Positions 8,726-17,788 of a stretch of DNA of 62,097 nt are shown one piece after another. Position numbers and translations under genes: made by a program. The stretch spans positions 1 through 62,097 of the forward strand of contig CALVWV010000026.1 of assembly GCA_944368065.1 (NCBI GenBank). The letters are read 5' to 3'. The notes beneath the pieces are model-generated. The model was given only the letters and a program-made list of their open reading frames with translations, was not told the origin of the DNA and ran no database searches. The number at the start of each line of letters is the position of its first letter. The first letter of the stretch is position 1. The stretch is from an uncultured Clostridia bacterium. Its GTDB lineage: Bacteria; Bacillota; Clostridia; Christensenellales; Borkfalkiaceae.

Positions 8726-10039
8726 TCAGCCGAATAAAAGCTGGTTTACTATTTCCTGCAGCTGCTCCTGCCTGCCGCTTCCGGGAAGAGCGGGTCTGCC
8801 CATCTTTTCGGCGTAGGCGGAAAGCTGTTCAAGCGTGACTTTACCCTCCGTAATCTGCCTGCCTATGCCGTCTGCAAAAGATGAATACCTCTGCTTTCTG
8901 GAGAGTTCTATTCTGCCGTCCTTTATAATTTTTTCGGCATTTATAAGCCCGAGCGCGAACGTATCCATGCCGAGTACATACGCGGCGAACATATCTTCGT
9001 AAGTGTACGAGGGGCGGCGGGTCTTTGCGTCGAAATTTATGCCGCCCGTAAGTCCGCCCGCATTTATTATTTCGAGCATGCTCATCGTCGAAGTGTATAC
9101 GTCGAAAGGAAATTCGTCCGTATCCCAGCCGAGGTGAGGGTCGCCCTGATTTGCGTCTATTGAGCCGAGCATTCCGTTTATTGCGGCTATGCGCAAATCG
9201 TGCTCGAAGGTATGCCCCGCGAGCGTGGCGTGGTTCGCCTCTATATTCAGTTTGAAATCTTTGTCAAGTCCGTAATTTTTTATGAAGCCGATTGCCGTCG
9301 CGGCATCAAAATCGTACTGATGCTTCATTGGCTCCTTGGGCTTGGGCTCTATGTAGAAATCGCCTTTGAAACCTATGCTTCTGCCGTAATCAACCGCAAG
9401 GTGCATAAGCCGCGCTATATTGTCGAGCTCGAACTTAACATCGGTATTCAGAAGAGTTTCGTACCCCTCTCTTCCGCCCCAGAAAACATAGCCTTTGCCG
9501 CCGAGCTTTACAGTTATATCGAGCGCCTTTTTTACCTGCGCCGCCGCAAAGCAGAACACGTCCGCGCTGTTGGACGAGCCCGCGCCGTTCATATACCTTG
9601 GATTGCCGAACATGTTCGCCGTGCCCCACAGGCACTTTATGTCCGTACCCTTCATTTTTTCAAGTATATAGTCAGAAATTTCGTCGAGTCTGGCATTGGT
9701 CACCTTTATGTCGTCCGCTTCGGGGACGAGGTCGACGTCGTGAAAGCAGAAATACTTTATGCCGAGCTTCTGCATAAACTCGAACCCCGCGTCCACCTTT
9801 GCCCTTGCGTGCTCCATCGTGCCGTACTTTTCACCGAACGACTTGTCCGCCGTGCCGCGGCCGAACATATCCGTACCCTCTGCGCACAGATTATGCCACC
9901 ACGCCATGGCGAACGGAAGATGTTCGCTCATCTTTTTGCCGAGCACTACCCTTTCGGGGTCGTAAAATCTGAACGCAAGCGCATTTTTTGTCTGAGCGCC
10001 TTCGTAAGCTATTTTTTTAATGCCTTTGAATATTTCCAT
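8726..10039 (-). CDS. xylA: xylose isomerase (class II)
   Basis: Converts D-xylose to D-xylulose. The 437-residue length matches class II enzymes. Catalytic and metal sites are visible: FCFHDVDL (catalytic His-Asp), [31 protein letters not shown] and [19 protein letters not shown]. The ribosome site is AAGGTAAGGTG before ATG 10039. It is 20 bases after the GH28-like gene and 20 bases before xylB, so all three are one transcription unit. Confidence 0.98.
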   Translation of the reverse strand: MEIFKGIKKIAYEGAQTKNALAFRFYDPERVVLGKKMSEHLPFAMAWWHNLCAEGTDMFGRGTADKSFGEKYGTMEHARAKVDAGFEFMQKLGIKYFCFHDVDLVPEADDIKVTNARLDEISDYILEKMKGTDIKCLWGTANMFGNPRYMNGAGSSNSADVFCFAAAQVKKALDITVKLGGKGYVFWGGREGYETLLNTDVKFELDNIARLMHLAVDYGRSIGFKGDFYIEPKPKEPMKHQYDFDAATAIGFIKNYGLDKDFKLNIEANHATLAGHTFEHDLRIAAINGMLGSIDANQGDPHLGWDTDEFPFDVYTSTMSMLEIINAGGLTGGINFDAKTRRPSYTYEDMFAAYVLGMDTFALGLINAEKIIKDGRIELSRKQRYSSFADGIGRQITEGKVTLEQLSAYAEKMGRPALPGSGRQEQLQEIVNQLLFG

Positions 10040-10059
10040 AAAAACACCTTACCTTTAAT

Positions 10060-11382
10060 TTAATCTTTTCTGAAAATTACCGAGCTGTTTTCGCTGTACA
10101 GCCATTCGCCCATTTGCTCCGACATTTCTTTTTCAGCCTGCCGAGAAAAATTGCAAAAAACGATATTTTCGGCATTTTTTGCAAAGACGGCGTTCATAGG
10201 CTGCTTTAAAATCCCCTCCCCTTCGCACGGGCGGATATCGTGGGTATCCTTCTGCCACGGCGTTTTATCCGCAAGGCTTAAAGAGCAATCCGTAAACGTT
10301 ACGTTGCGCACTCCGCGGGGGAATTCGGAATAAATGAAAATGCCGTTTTCGCAGTCCATTTTTATGTTGCGGAATTCCACCCCGTCTGCAACGCCGCACG
10401 CAGAAGAACTGTTCCGCCTTAAAGAAGTGATTACTACAGGTTCGGCCTTGCCCCACCATTCCACGGGTGAAAAGCGCCTTGTGGATATGCTTATGTTTTT
10501 AAAGCGTATATTCCTTGCGCTGCCGCCGTCGCGCAGCTGAAATGAAATGCCGCGGTTGGAGCGCTCTATCACGCAGTCGCTCACTTCGATGTCGTTAAAA
10601 TCGCTGACGCTCTCCGAACCGAATTTTATTGCCGCGCTTGTGGAAACAAGCCTGCACCCCTCGACCTTTATATGCTCGCAGGCGCCGTATTCTTTTGCTC
10701 CCGCGGTGGTTTTGAAAACAATGCAGTCGTCCGCCGCCTCGATATGGCAGTTTTTTATTGTAACATTTTTGCAGTGGTCGGGGTCTATTCCGTCACAGCA
10801 GGCAAGGCGCAGATTATTGAAAATGCTTACGCCTTCTATATTCACTCCGTCGCAGCCTACAAGATGTACCGTCCAGAAGCCGCTTTTTTGTATAGTTATA
10901 TTTGCAATATTTACATCTTTGCAGTTTTCAAAAAATATAAGCGGAATGCTCGGGTAAAACTTACCCTCTATATGGTATTTGCTTGTTCTGCCGAAAAATA
11001 TGCTGTCGTTGCCGTCTATTACGCCCTCGCCGCGCAAAGATATATTGTTACAATCTTTGGCGTAAAGAAAAAACTTTGTCGGTCTGCCGGAGTAGTCGCA
11101 GTTATTCCACGTGGGACCATTGACAAGTTTTAGTTGCGAACGCGAACCGAGGTCGTAATCTTCAAGATTATCCGAAGCTTTTAATGTAGTGCCGCGGGCG
11201 ATATAAAGTTCCGCATTGTCGCAAAGCTCGACGGCGCCGCAGCGGTAAACCTTGCCGCCGTCAACAACTATTCTTCCGCCGCCGCTTTTTCTGCATTCGG
11301 CAACCGCCCTGCGAAGGGACGGCGTATCGTCGGAAACGCCGTCGCCTGCAGCTCCGAAATCGGAAATGTTGTAAATATTCAT
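10060..11382 (-). CDS. GH28-like right-handed beta-helix glycosidase
   Basis: 440 residues starting at ATG 11382 behind GGGGGA; the longer upstream frame lacks a ribosome site. The N-terminus (NISDFGAAGDGVSDDTP) is the pectate-lyase-superfamily entry motif. The middle is a parallel beta-helix with polygalacturonase-type residues: CCDGIDPDHC, EAADDCIVFK and, later, NRGISFQLRDGG. No signal peptide is seen, so it probably acts on imported oligosaccharides. Because it leads the xylA-xylB operon, a xylose-releasing (exo-xylogalacturonan-like) role is attractive, but this is inference. Other GH28 activities remain possible. Confidence 0.85.
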   Translation of the reverse strand: MNIYNISDFGAAGDGVSDDTPSLRRAVAECRKSGGGRIVVDGGKVYRCGAVELCDNAELYIARGTTLKASDNLEDYDLGSRSQLKLVNGPTWNNCDYSGRPTKFFLYAKDCNNISLRGEGVIDGNDSIFFGRTSKYHIEGKFYPSIPLIFFENCKDVNIANITIQKSGFWTVHLVGCDGVNIEGVSIFNNLRLACCDGIDPDHCKNVTIKNCHIEAADDCIVFKTTAGAKEYGACEHIKVEGCRLVSTSAAIKFGSESVSDFNDIEVSDCVIERSNRGISFQLRDGGSARNIRFKNISISTRRFSPVEWWGKAEPVVITSLRRNSSSACGVADGVEFRNIKMDCENGIFIYSEFPRGVRNVTFTDCSLSLADKTPWQKDTHDIRPCEGEGILKQPMNAVFAKNAENIVFCNFSRQAEKEMSEQMGEWLYSENSSVIFRKD

Positions 11383-11546
11383 ATTTTCCCCCGTTCTTTG
11401 ATTATGAGCGCCCTGTAATGCAAGGCGTAAAAGCTTTACAGCGCCGCGCAGAAAACATGCAAGGCGCACAAAAATTTAAGCTGCTTATAAATGCTTATGC
11501 CGCGCAAAGCACAAAGACATTACGTAAAAATGAGCGCAAAGTGAAC

Positions 11547-12380
11547 TTACCCGTTATTTTTGCGGAAACCGTCCGGCGTACAGCCCGTTTCGCGGCGGAA
11601 AACGCGGCAGAAATAGCTGTAATCGGAAAAGCCGTTGGCGGCAGCGACTTCGGAAATGGTTGCGCCCGACAAAAGCATTTTTTTTGCGTTTTCCATGCGG
11701 CGGTAGGTTACGTACTGCATTATGCCCGTTCCGAACGCGCGCACCGAAAGATGATAGAGCGCCGACCGCGAACAATGAAATTTTTCGCACAGACTTGCAG
11801 ACGTAATATCCTCTTTGAGGTTATCGTTTATATAATTTTCGATGTCGCGCGAAAGAGTGCGCGTCTTACACCTTGCAAGATTTCTTATATGCACATATGC
11901 CGATACGGCGTCGAGAATGCGCACCGCGGCATGTATCTGCTTTGAACTGCGCGGCTGAATGAGACTGAGCGCAGAAAAGCTCTGCTCCTCGCTCACGCCG
12001 AACTTTGACGCAAGCCGACAGGCCTTCTGCACAGTTTCTTTGTAATTTTCGCTCGGGAGCATATGCGCGAGAATTGCATAGCCAAGAACTCCGCCGCCGA
12101 GCTGTATGGGCGTTATTGCCTCGGTTAGACCTGCGTGGCAGGTGTATATGTGCGGACCGCGGAGCTTTTTTGCGCGGTTGAAGGCGCATACGTCGCAACG
12201 CCTGCAAGCCGCCGCACCCGCCGCTGTTTTTCTTATATTGGCGCAGAAATCGGGCGGATTTTCAGGGTATTCGGTAACAAGGTTGAAATCATCGTCGAAT
12301 ACCGATATCCTTATACCCACAGCCGTATAAAAATCCTGCAGAAGACTTTCGAGATTAAGTTTGTCGAACGAACTTATCAT
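11547..12380 (-). CDS. AraC-family regulator with PocR sensory domain
   Basis: Transcription regulator with an N-terminal PocR-type ligand domain (about residues 1-150: LQDFYTAVGIRISVFD, cysteine cluster CRRCDVC, then YTCHAGLTEAITPI) and a C-terminal AraC double helix-turn-helix (ASLCEKFHCSRSALYHL; ISEVAAANGFSDYSYFCRVF). It probably activates the GH28-xylA-xylB operon starting 165 bases downstream. The longest frame begins with GTG 12401, but that codon lies inside a consensus promoter (12390-12418). The start is therefore taken as ATG 12380, which sits about where transcription should begin; no strong ribosome site precedes it. Confidence 0.9.
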   Translation of the reverse strand: MISSFDKLNLESLLQDFYTAVGIRISVFDDDFNLVTEYPENPPDFCANIRKTAAGAAACRRCDVCAFNRAKKLRGPHIYTCHAGLTEAITPIQLGGGVLGYAILAHMLPSENYKETVQKACRLASKFGVSEEQSFSALSLIQPRSSKQIHAAVRILDAVSAYVHIRNLARCKTRTLSRDIENYINDNLKEDITSASLCEKFHCSRSALYHLSVRAFGTGIMQYVTYRRMENAKKMLLSGATISEVAAANGFSDYSYFCRVFRRETGCTPDGFRKNNG

Positions 12381-12389
12381 ATCGCATCC

Positions 12390-12418
12390 ATTATACCGCA
12401 CAAAGACCCATGTTTCAA
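12390..12418 (-). promoter_or_regulatory. sigma-A promoter of the AraC/PocR gene
   Basis: TTGAAA (12413-12418), exactly 17 bases, TATAAT (12390-12395) on the minus strand. Only nine bases separate the -10 box from ATG 12380, implying a leaderless or nearly leaderless mRNA. Confidence 0.75.
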
Positions 12419-12507
12419 TATTGTTGCAAAATCAAAACACAAAAATACCTAACAAGAATACAAAAATTATATCAGGCGCGCGGACATACGCAAGCGCAAC
12501 ATGCAGA

Positions 12508-12537
12508 TGCCCCGCGGGAATGGTTTTCCCGCGGGGC
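12508..12537 (-). terminator. hairpin after the second sensor kinase gene
   Basis: Thirteen-base perfect arms TGCCCCGCGGGAA / TTCCCGCGGGGCA lie eight bases past the kinase stop. No T-run follows on the minus strand, so termination strength is uncertain. Confidence 0.6.
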
Positions 12538-12544
12538 AAGGCAA

Positions 12545-13903
12545 TTAATTATTTTTTTCGGCAAGGCGCTTTTCTTCCTTTACGGGAATGAGTATATCAA
12601 CCATAAAAAAAGAATTTTCCCAGCGCATTCTGAGCTGTCCGCCGTAGCGGCTTACTATGAGGCGTATTCCGCGCACGCCGAAGCCGTGGTAATTTTTATC
12701 TTCCTTGGTGGTTAGCGGCAGACCGCTTTCAAACGAGGGCGCAACGCGGCAATAGTTCTGCTGGTGAATAATCACCATGCTGTTCTTCTTTTCCACGCTG
12801 AGGCTTATCACGCGCTTTTCCGCGTCCTCTTCGGCAAACACGCTCTCCATCGCGTTATCCATTATGTTGCCGAAAAGCGACGAAACGTCGCACGCGCGCA
12901 TAAACGAAAGCGCCGCGCCGTCTATCATATAACTGAATTTTACAGAGCGCTTTTCGCATACGGGTATGCGCTCCATCAAAAGCATATCGAACACGTCGTT
13001 GCCCGTCTTGACGATGCGGTCGTACATTGAAAACGCATCGTAAATTTCGCGTATGGTATCGGCATTGGCGGCGGAAGTACCGTCTTCAAGTTTGCGTAGC
13101 TGGTACTTGAGGTCGTGACATTTGATGTTTATAAGGTCGATTGTCTCCTGCGTGAGCGTCTGCTTCTTTTCTTCGAGAAGCAACAGGCGTTCAAGCGTTA
13201 CGTTGTCGTTTTTAAGGTTGCTTTCGCGGAAGAAACCCGTCTGCAACAGCAGGCATAAAAGGCAGCCAGTAACGGCGTACAGCGAACAGATTATATCCGT
13301 AGTGAACGCGTTTGTGGGCTGACCCGCGCCGTACGTTTTGAATACGTTGAAAAACAGGCAGATAATCAGATTGACGATTGCGACGACAAAGACCCTGCCG
13401 TCGTAAAGCATCATGCGCTCGCGCCGGACGGAATGGCGTATAAACGTAAAATACAGCAAAGCTATGACGGCAAATTTAAAGAAAAGATTGAAAAACGTGC
13501 CAGCAAGCATATCAAGCGTTACGCCCGCCCTGCTCATTATATACGACACAATCTGTACCACGCCGTTGCTTATGTGTTCAACCGAATAGCCTGCGGCGCA
13601 TATAAAAAGCACTTCCCGCGCCTTTAACGAATAACACAGAAGAATGAAAGGCACCGAAAGCATGAATATAATTATGAAATGCACTATAGTGTACAGGAAG
13701 TTGTACAGCTCGTTATCCAGAGAAAGGGAAACAAGCGAACTGAGCATGCCTATGCAGAACACTATGCCGGGATAGACTATGAAATAAAAAAGAAGCCTGA
13801 GCAAAAACTTATCGCGGCGGGGACGGCCTACAAGGAAGGTCATCTCCGCAGCAATAAGGGTGTATATGTAGGTAAGCGAAGCGACGGGAATAGTAAAATC
13901 CAT
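12545..13903 (-). CDS. GHKL sensor histidine kinase, second AgrC-like copy
   Basis: About 452 residues: six predicted membrane segments to about residue 215, a coiled linker, the motif CHDLKYQLRKL with the phospho-accepting His, an N-box SSLFGNIMDNAMESV and a G-box near HGFGVRGIRLIV. The start is uncertain between GTG 13912, ATG 13909 and ATG 13903. The last is chosen because GGGAAG lies eight bases before it and the paralogue begins with a similar Met-acid-Phe. The upstream response regulator stop overlaps these starts, so the pair was translationally coupled. The partner regulator is frameshifted, which may leave this kinase without its normal output. Confidence 0.9.
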   Translation of the reverse strand: MDFTIPVASLTYIYTLIAAEMTFLVGRPRRDKFLLRLLFYFIVYPGIVFCIGMLSSLVSLSLDNELYNFLYTIVHFIIIFMLSVPFILLCYSLKAREVLFICAAGYSVEHISNGVVQIVSYIMSRAGVTLDMLAGTFFNLFFKFAVIALLYFTFIRHSVRRERMMLYDGRVFVVAIVNLIICLFFNVFKTYGAGQPTNAFTTDIICSLYAVTGCLLCLLLQTGFFRESNLKNDNVTLERLLLLEEKKQTLTQETIDLINIKCHDLKYQLRKLEDGTSAANADTIREIYDAFSMYDRIVKTGNDVFDMLLMERIPVCEKRSVKFSYMIDGAALSFMRACDVSSLFGNIMDNAMESVFAEEDAEKRVISLSVEKKNSMVIIHQQNYCRVAPSFESGLPLTTKEDKNYHGFGVRGIRLIVSRYGGQLRMRWENSFFMVDILIPVKEEKRLAEKNN

Positions 13904-13908
13904 AGGCA

Positions 13909-14603
13909 TCACTTCCCGTAATAGTTCATCATATCTTCGGCAAAGGCATTTTTGCGGTGACGGGATACGGGCAGAACTTCGCCCTTTACATATACGTAAC
14001 CCGACTTTACGCAGTCAACCCACCTTAAATTGACATAGCAGCCGTTCACGCACTGCGAAAAGCCGTTTTCCGCAAGCTGGTCGCCCATTTTTTTGAGCAC
14101 CCCGCGCGAACGCAGCACGCCGTACGACGTGTGGAATACTATGTAGTTATGGTCCTTTTATCAGAAAAAACTACGCGCCTGCTCTCCGTTGCAGAAATCT
14201 TTATCACAAGCCCTTTTTCGTCGCCGTGATGGGATATGTGCGAAAACGCGCGCTTCAATTTGCTGGCAAAGTTGAAATATGTGACGGGCTTTACTATGTA
14301 ATCTATCGCGCTGACTTCATACCCTTTCAGCGCAAACTGCGCCATTCTGGTTATGAAAATTATGCCTACGTACGGGTCGCTTTCCCTCAGCCTTTTTGCT
14401 ACGCTGAAGCCATCGAGAAGAGGCATTTCCACATCGAGAAAAACTACCGTGCCGTCCGATTTGTATTCCTCAAGAAAATCTATGCTGTTTTTATACGCGC
14501 TTACATTGTAAGAAACATCATTTTCCTTAGCGTAACGCCGTAAAAAACCCTGAAGAACGGAAATGTCGTTTTCGTCATCATCCACAATGTAAATCTTAAT
14601 CAT
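13909..14603 (-). pseudogene. LytTR response regulator broken by a frameshift
   Basis: The receiver domain is intact from ATG 14603 (phospho-acceptor Asp57 in VVFLDVEMPLLDG; Lys in YIVKPVTY). The LytTR domain begins (RRVVFSD) and then the frame stops at 14139. The rest continues in another frame as DHNYIVFHTSYG and on to YYGK at 13909. Aligned to the intact paralogue at 4845-5546, six residues should separate SD from the D of DHNY. Only five bases are present, so 13 bases appear deleted near 14157-14162. The result is a receiver with no DNA-binding domain, unless the deletion is an assembly error. Confidence 0.85.
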
Positions 14604-14645
14604 ACTCCCCTTTATCTTATCTCATTATTCTCTTATTCAAAAAAA

Positions 14646-14713
14646 TTGCAACGCTGGTTGCAACAGGCTCGCACATCGGATAAATTTTATATTAATTTGA
14701 AAGATTTTGCAAC
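14646..14713 (-). promoter_or_regulatory. promoter and GTTGCAA repeats of the second two-component operon
   Basis: On the minus strand: TTGCAA (14707-14712), 17 bases, TAAAAT (14684-14689). GTTGCAA occurs over the -35 box (14707-14713) and twice just downstream, as the palindrome GTTGCAAC (14657-14664) and as GTTGCAA (14646-14652), the last two 12 bases apart. The repeats could be regulator sites or a small hairpin; the known LytTR consensus is matched only partly. Confidence 0.6.
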
Positions 14714-14775
14714 CAAATAGTATAACAGGCTGTTTTTGAGGTACAGATGGAAGGCTTTGCCTCAAAGCCAAAACC

Positions 14776-14803
14776 GAGGGCGCCCCGCAAGGGGCGCCCT
14801 CTT
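14776..14803. terminator. intrinsic terminator after GH3
   Basis: Perfect hairpin GAGGGCGCCCC / GGGGCGCCCTC with T-rich flanks on both sides, 25 bases past the stop of the GH3 gene on the minus strand. Confidence 0.85.
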
Positions 14804-14827
14804 TTAGTCAGGCTGACGTTTCAAAGC

Positions 14828-17773
14828 TTATTTTTCTTCCTGCGCGCGCGCTTTTTTAACGGCGCGTACAGACGTAAGAGTTATCCATACGACGCCTGCG
14901 GCAAGCAGTACGCCGTCAGCCACGTAAAGAAGTATCTCCCATACGGGCTTGATATACCTTATGTCAGTCGTCGAAGATATACCGTTGAGCATGTTGCTGT
15001 TCGCAGTGGTGTACAAAATGTTGTGAACGGCGTTCCTTATTACAGAAACATTTGTCGCGCTCGCCGCGTCGTTCGAAGGCCAGCTGAGACCCTGACCGAG
15101 GTAAAGGTCGCCGCCCGCACGGAGCATCTGGTCGGCAGGCATGTATTTGGGTCCGCCGTAGTCGGTAATCACAAAGCCTTCAAAGCCCCATTCGTCGCGG
15201 AGAAGCTCGGTGAGCAGTTCGTAATAGCCGCCCGTCCAGGTCTTGCCTATGCGGTTGAAGGAGCTCATCATGCCCGTAGTGCCGCCGTCTTTGACTATGC
15301 GTTCGAAGGGTTTGAAGTAAATTTCGCGCATCGTCTGTTCGTTAGCCCACGTGAGCACGCCGTTGGCATCGCGGTAGGTTTCCTGGTCGTTGAGAGCAAA
15401 GTGCTTGGGACAGGTGAACATGCCCTTTTCCATCGCGCCCTTGACAACTTCCGCGCCGAGAAGTCCGGAGAACAGGCCGTCTTCAGAGTAGTACTCCCAG
15501 TTGCGTCCCGCAAACTGGCTGCGGTGAATGTTTACCGCGGGTGCGTACCAGCCCGTGTAAGGCGTACCCGTGCCCTTTTCGTTGCCGATAAGGCCTTCGT
15601 TGCCTACCATCTTGCCCATCTCGTAGGCGAGTTCTTTATTCCACGTGCACGCCACGACAACTTCGCCGGGATACTTGCAGGTATCGTATACGGCGGGGTC
15701 GCCCATGAACTGGGCAAGGCCCTGAGGTCCGTCGAGGTCGTACGAGCGGGGTTTGTTGATGTTTTCAAGCGCTATCGTCTGATAGTTGCCTATCGCCACA
15801 AACCTGCGCATTTCCGCAAACGTAAGCTGATTGAGAAGCTCGTCCCACATGGGGTCGTCGTAATCCTTGCCGACAAGGTCGGGAAGTTTTACGGTAACTT
15901 CTTCAGCGGAGAGCGAATTTGCCGCCTGTGTGGGCATTTCCTCCGTGTACCAGGGGTCGGAAGAGGTATCGTTGAGCTTATAAGTGAGGCTGTCTATGAA
16001 AGCCTGGTCCACCGTGCGCTCAGCCGTATCAGGACCGGTAGGCCACGTGCCTTCCCAGTCGCTGCGGGAGAGATACTTGGTTATGGAGGAAGATACGTCG
16101 TCGAAACGGTTTACCGCAGCTTCCGTGCCGCCTTCAGCCTCGGTAAAAGTATAACCTTTGTCGAGGTTGCAGGTTATGGCGGGAATTTCGCTTATGGTGT
16201 GCACGTCCTTGCGGAGGCTGAACGTGTAGTCGCCCATGTCGAGTTCGTAACCTTTGAACTGGTTTTTGTTTGCGTCGCTATAGTCATAGGAAGCAAAGTC
16301 GTAAGGCTTGCAGGTGAGCGTAACTTCTGCCGATTCGCCCGGCTGAATGAGCGGCGTCTTTTCGAAAGCCACAAGCTGTATTGCAGATTTTTCTATCTGT
16401 CCTTCATAGTAAGGAACGGATACATACAGCTGAACGGCGTCCTTTGCGGGATACTGTCCGTCGTTGTGAACGCTTACGGTGAACGTAAGCTCGTCGTTCT
16501 GGCCGAAGGAATCGCCCTTATCGACAGACGAGGAAACGAGCGTCCAGGTGAAATTGCTGTAGGAAAGTCCGTAGCCGAACGGGTATATTACAGCCTCATC
16601 ATACCACTCTTCGTTGTCCCAGCCGCGCGTTTCGTAGTAGCGGTAACCTACGTATATGCCCTCTTCGTAGTTGACATAGTAGTAAGACTGCTCTGCACCG
16701 TTGAGTATATAGCTGCTGCCGTTTGCCACGCTGTTGTTGCCGAAGTTAGCCCACGTGGGGTCTTTGGTAAGGTCGCGGGGGTACGTGTCTGCAGTGTGGC
16801 CGGAAGGAGATACGCTGCCGTTGAGCACGTTGCCGAGCGCACGGATACCCTCGTTGCCGGGGTTGCCGATAAGCAGCGCGCCCTTTATCTCTTCATGATA
16901 TGCGTAATGGTCGGGGTCGGTAAGGAAGCCGAGCTCCATTACGGGCGCCGAGTTGATGACGACTATTACGTCGTCGAAATGTTCGCACGCTTCGGCAAGC
17001 ATATCCGTTTCGTTCTGGTCGAGCTGGAGATAGTGGTCGTTCTTGTCGCGCGCGCCGCTTACGGGTGCAGAGTTGATATCCGCGCCCGAACGCATCGTGC
17101 GGGGCAGGTCGTAACCTTCGCCGCCTATGCGCGAAATGACTACTATAGCCGCGTCGTTGTAGCCAGAGTAGCTGCCGCGCACCGATTCATATGCGCTCTT
17201 TTCCGTTTCGCCCGTGGAGAAACCGTAAATTATGTCGCCATACGTGGGGCTTGCAGGCCTGCCCGAACCCGACTTGCTGCCTTCGTAGAAGGACTTCATT
17301 TCGGGGTTGCAGTCATAGCCCGCGTCGCTGAGCGCGGTATAGATATCCACAGATTCCGCAGCGGCGCCCGCACTCGAGCCTGAACCGCCGAGAACGAGGT
17401 TTACGGAGTTTTTGCCGAACACCGTAACCTTGGGACGCGCGCTTACCGAACTGTCGCTGACAGGCGTCTTTATGGGAAGGACGTCGTCCTCGTTTTTGAG
17501 AAGGACTATGCCCTCCTCTTCAATTTTTACTGAAAGTTCGTTGGCGGCGGCGAGCGTTTCGGCCTTGTTCTTGTAGTCGGCCGTATAAGAGTTGTCGCCC
17601 GTGCCCGACGTAACCATCTGAGGACCGCCGATTACCGAACATATGGTTTCGTAGATAAGTATGCTCTGCGTTGCTACGAGCGTAACGACGAGCATGAACA
17701 CAAGCACGCACGCGGTGACTATCATCGCCACGCGCGAACCTATGTTGCGCCACATTATTTTAAAAGTCTTCAT
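14828..17773 (-). CDS. membrane-anchored GH3 glycosidase, permuted domain order
   Basis: 981 residues. An N-terminal membrane segment (about 13-42) is followed by the GH3 C-terminal-type domain (KIEEEGIVLLKNEDDVLPI onward) and a fibronectin-III-like domain (about 410-520: VYPFGYGLSYSNF, VSVHNDGQYPAKDAVQLY). The catalytic TIM barrel comes last (about 640-920). The nucleophile motif is FVITDYGG, with its Asp codon at 15161-15163. A second membrane segment (about 945-968) and a basic tail RAVKKARAQEEK end the protein. Both ends are therefore membrane embedded with the enzyme outside. The gene is 15 bases after the lipoprotein gene and in the same unit. Predicted beta-glucosidase or beta-xylosidase. 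Confidence 0.93.
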   Translation of the reverse strand: MKTFKIMWRNIGSRVAMIVTACVLVFMLVVTLVATQSILIYETICSVIGGPQMVTSGTGDNSYTADYKNKAETLAAANELSVKIEEEGIVLLKNEDDVLPIKTPVSDSSVSARPKVTVFGKNSVNLVLGGSGSSAGAAAESVDIYTALSDAGYDCNPEMKSFYEGSKSGSGRPASPTYGDIIYGFSTGETEKSAYESVRGSYSGYNDAAIVVISRIGGEGYDLPRTMRSGADINSAPVSGARDKNDHYLQLDQNETDMLAEACEHFDDVIVVINSAPVMELGFLTDPDHYAYHEEIKGALLIGNPGNEGIRALGNVLNGSVSPSGHTADTYPRDLTKDPTWANFGNNSVANGSSYILNGAEQSYYYVNYEEGIYVGYRYYETRGWDNEEWYDEAVIYPFGYGLSYSNFTWTLVSSSVDKGDSFGQNDELTFTVSVHNDGQYPAKDAVQLYVSVPYYEGQIEKSAIQLVAFEKTPLIQPGESAEVTLTCKPYDFASYDYSDANKNQFKGYELDMGDYTFSLRKDVHTISEIPAITCNLDKGYTFTEAEGGTEAAVNRFDDVSSSITKYLSRSDWEGTWPTGPDTAERTVDQAFIDSLTYKLNDTSSDPWYTEEMPTQAANSLSAEEVTVKLPDLVGKDYDDPMWDELLNQLTFAEMRRFVAIGNYQTIALENINKPRSYDLDGPQGLAQFMGDPAVYDTCKYPGEVVVACTWNKELAYEMGKMVGNEGLIGNEKGTGTPYTGWYAPAVNIHRSQFAGRNWEYYSEDGLFSGLLGAEVVKGAMEKGMFTCPKHFALNDQETYRDANGVLTWANEQTMREIYFKPFERIVKDGGTTGMMSSFNRIGKTWTGGYYELLTELLRDEWGFEGFVITDYGGPKYMPADQMLRAGGDLYLGQGLSWPSNDAASATNVSVIRNAVHNILYTTANSNMLNGISSTTDIRYIKPVWEILLYVADGVLLAAGVVWITLTSVRAVKKARAQEEK

Positions 17774-17788
17774 AAAAGGTCCACCAGA

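Noticed and set aside
14139..14170. Programmed -1 frameshift in the LytTR regulator
   Set aside because: The local TAAAAGG is not a usable slippery heptamer, both joined frames contain nearby stops, and residues are missing relative to the paralogue; a deletion fits better.
14747..17383. An 878-codon plus-strand open frame
   Set aside because: Antisense of the GH3 gene at 14828-17773; codon bias of the real gene removes stops on the other strand. Its protein has no recognisable features.
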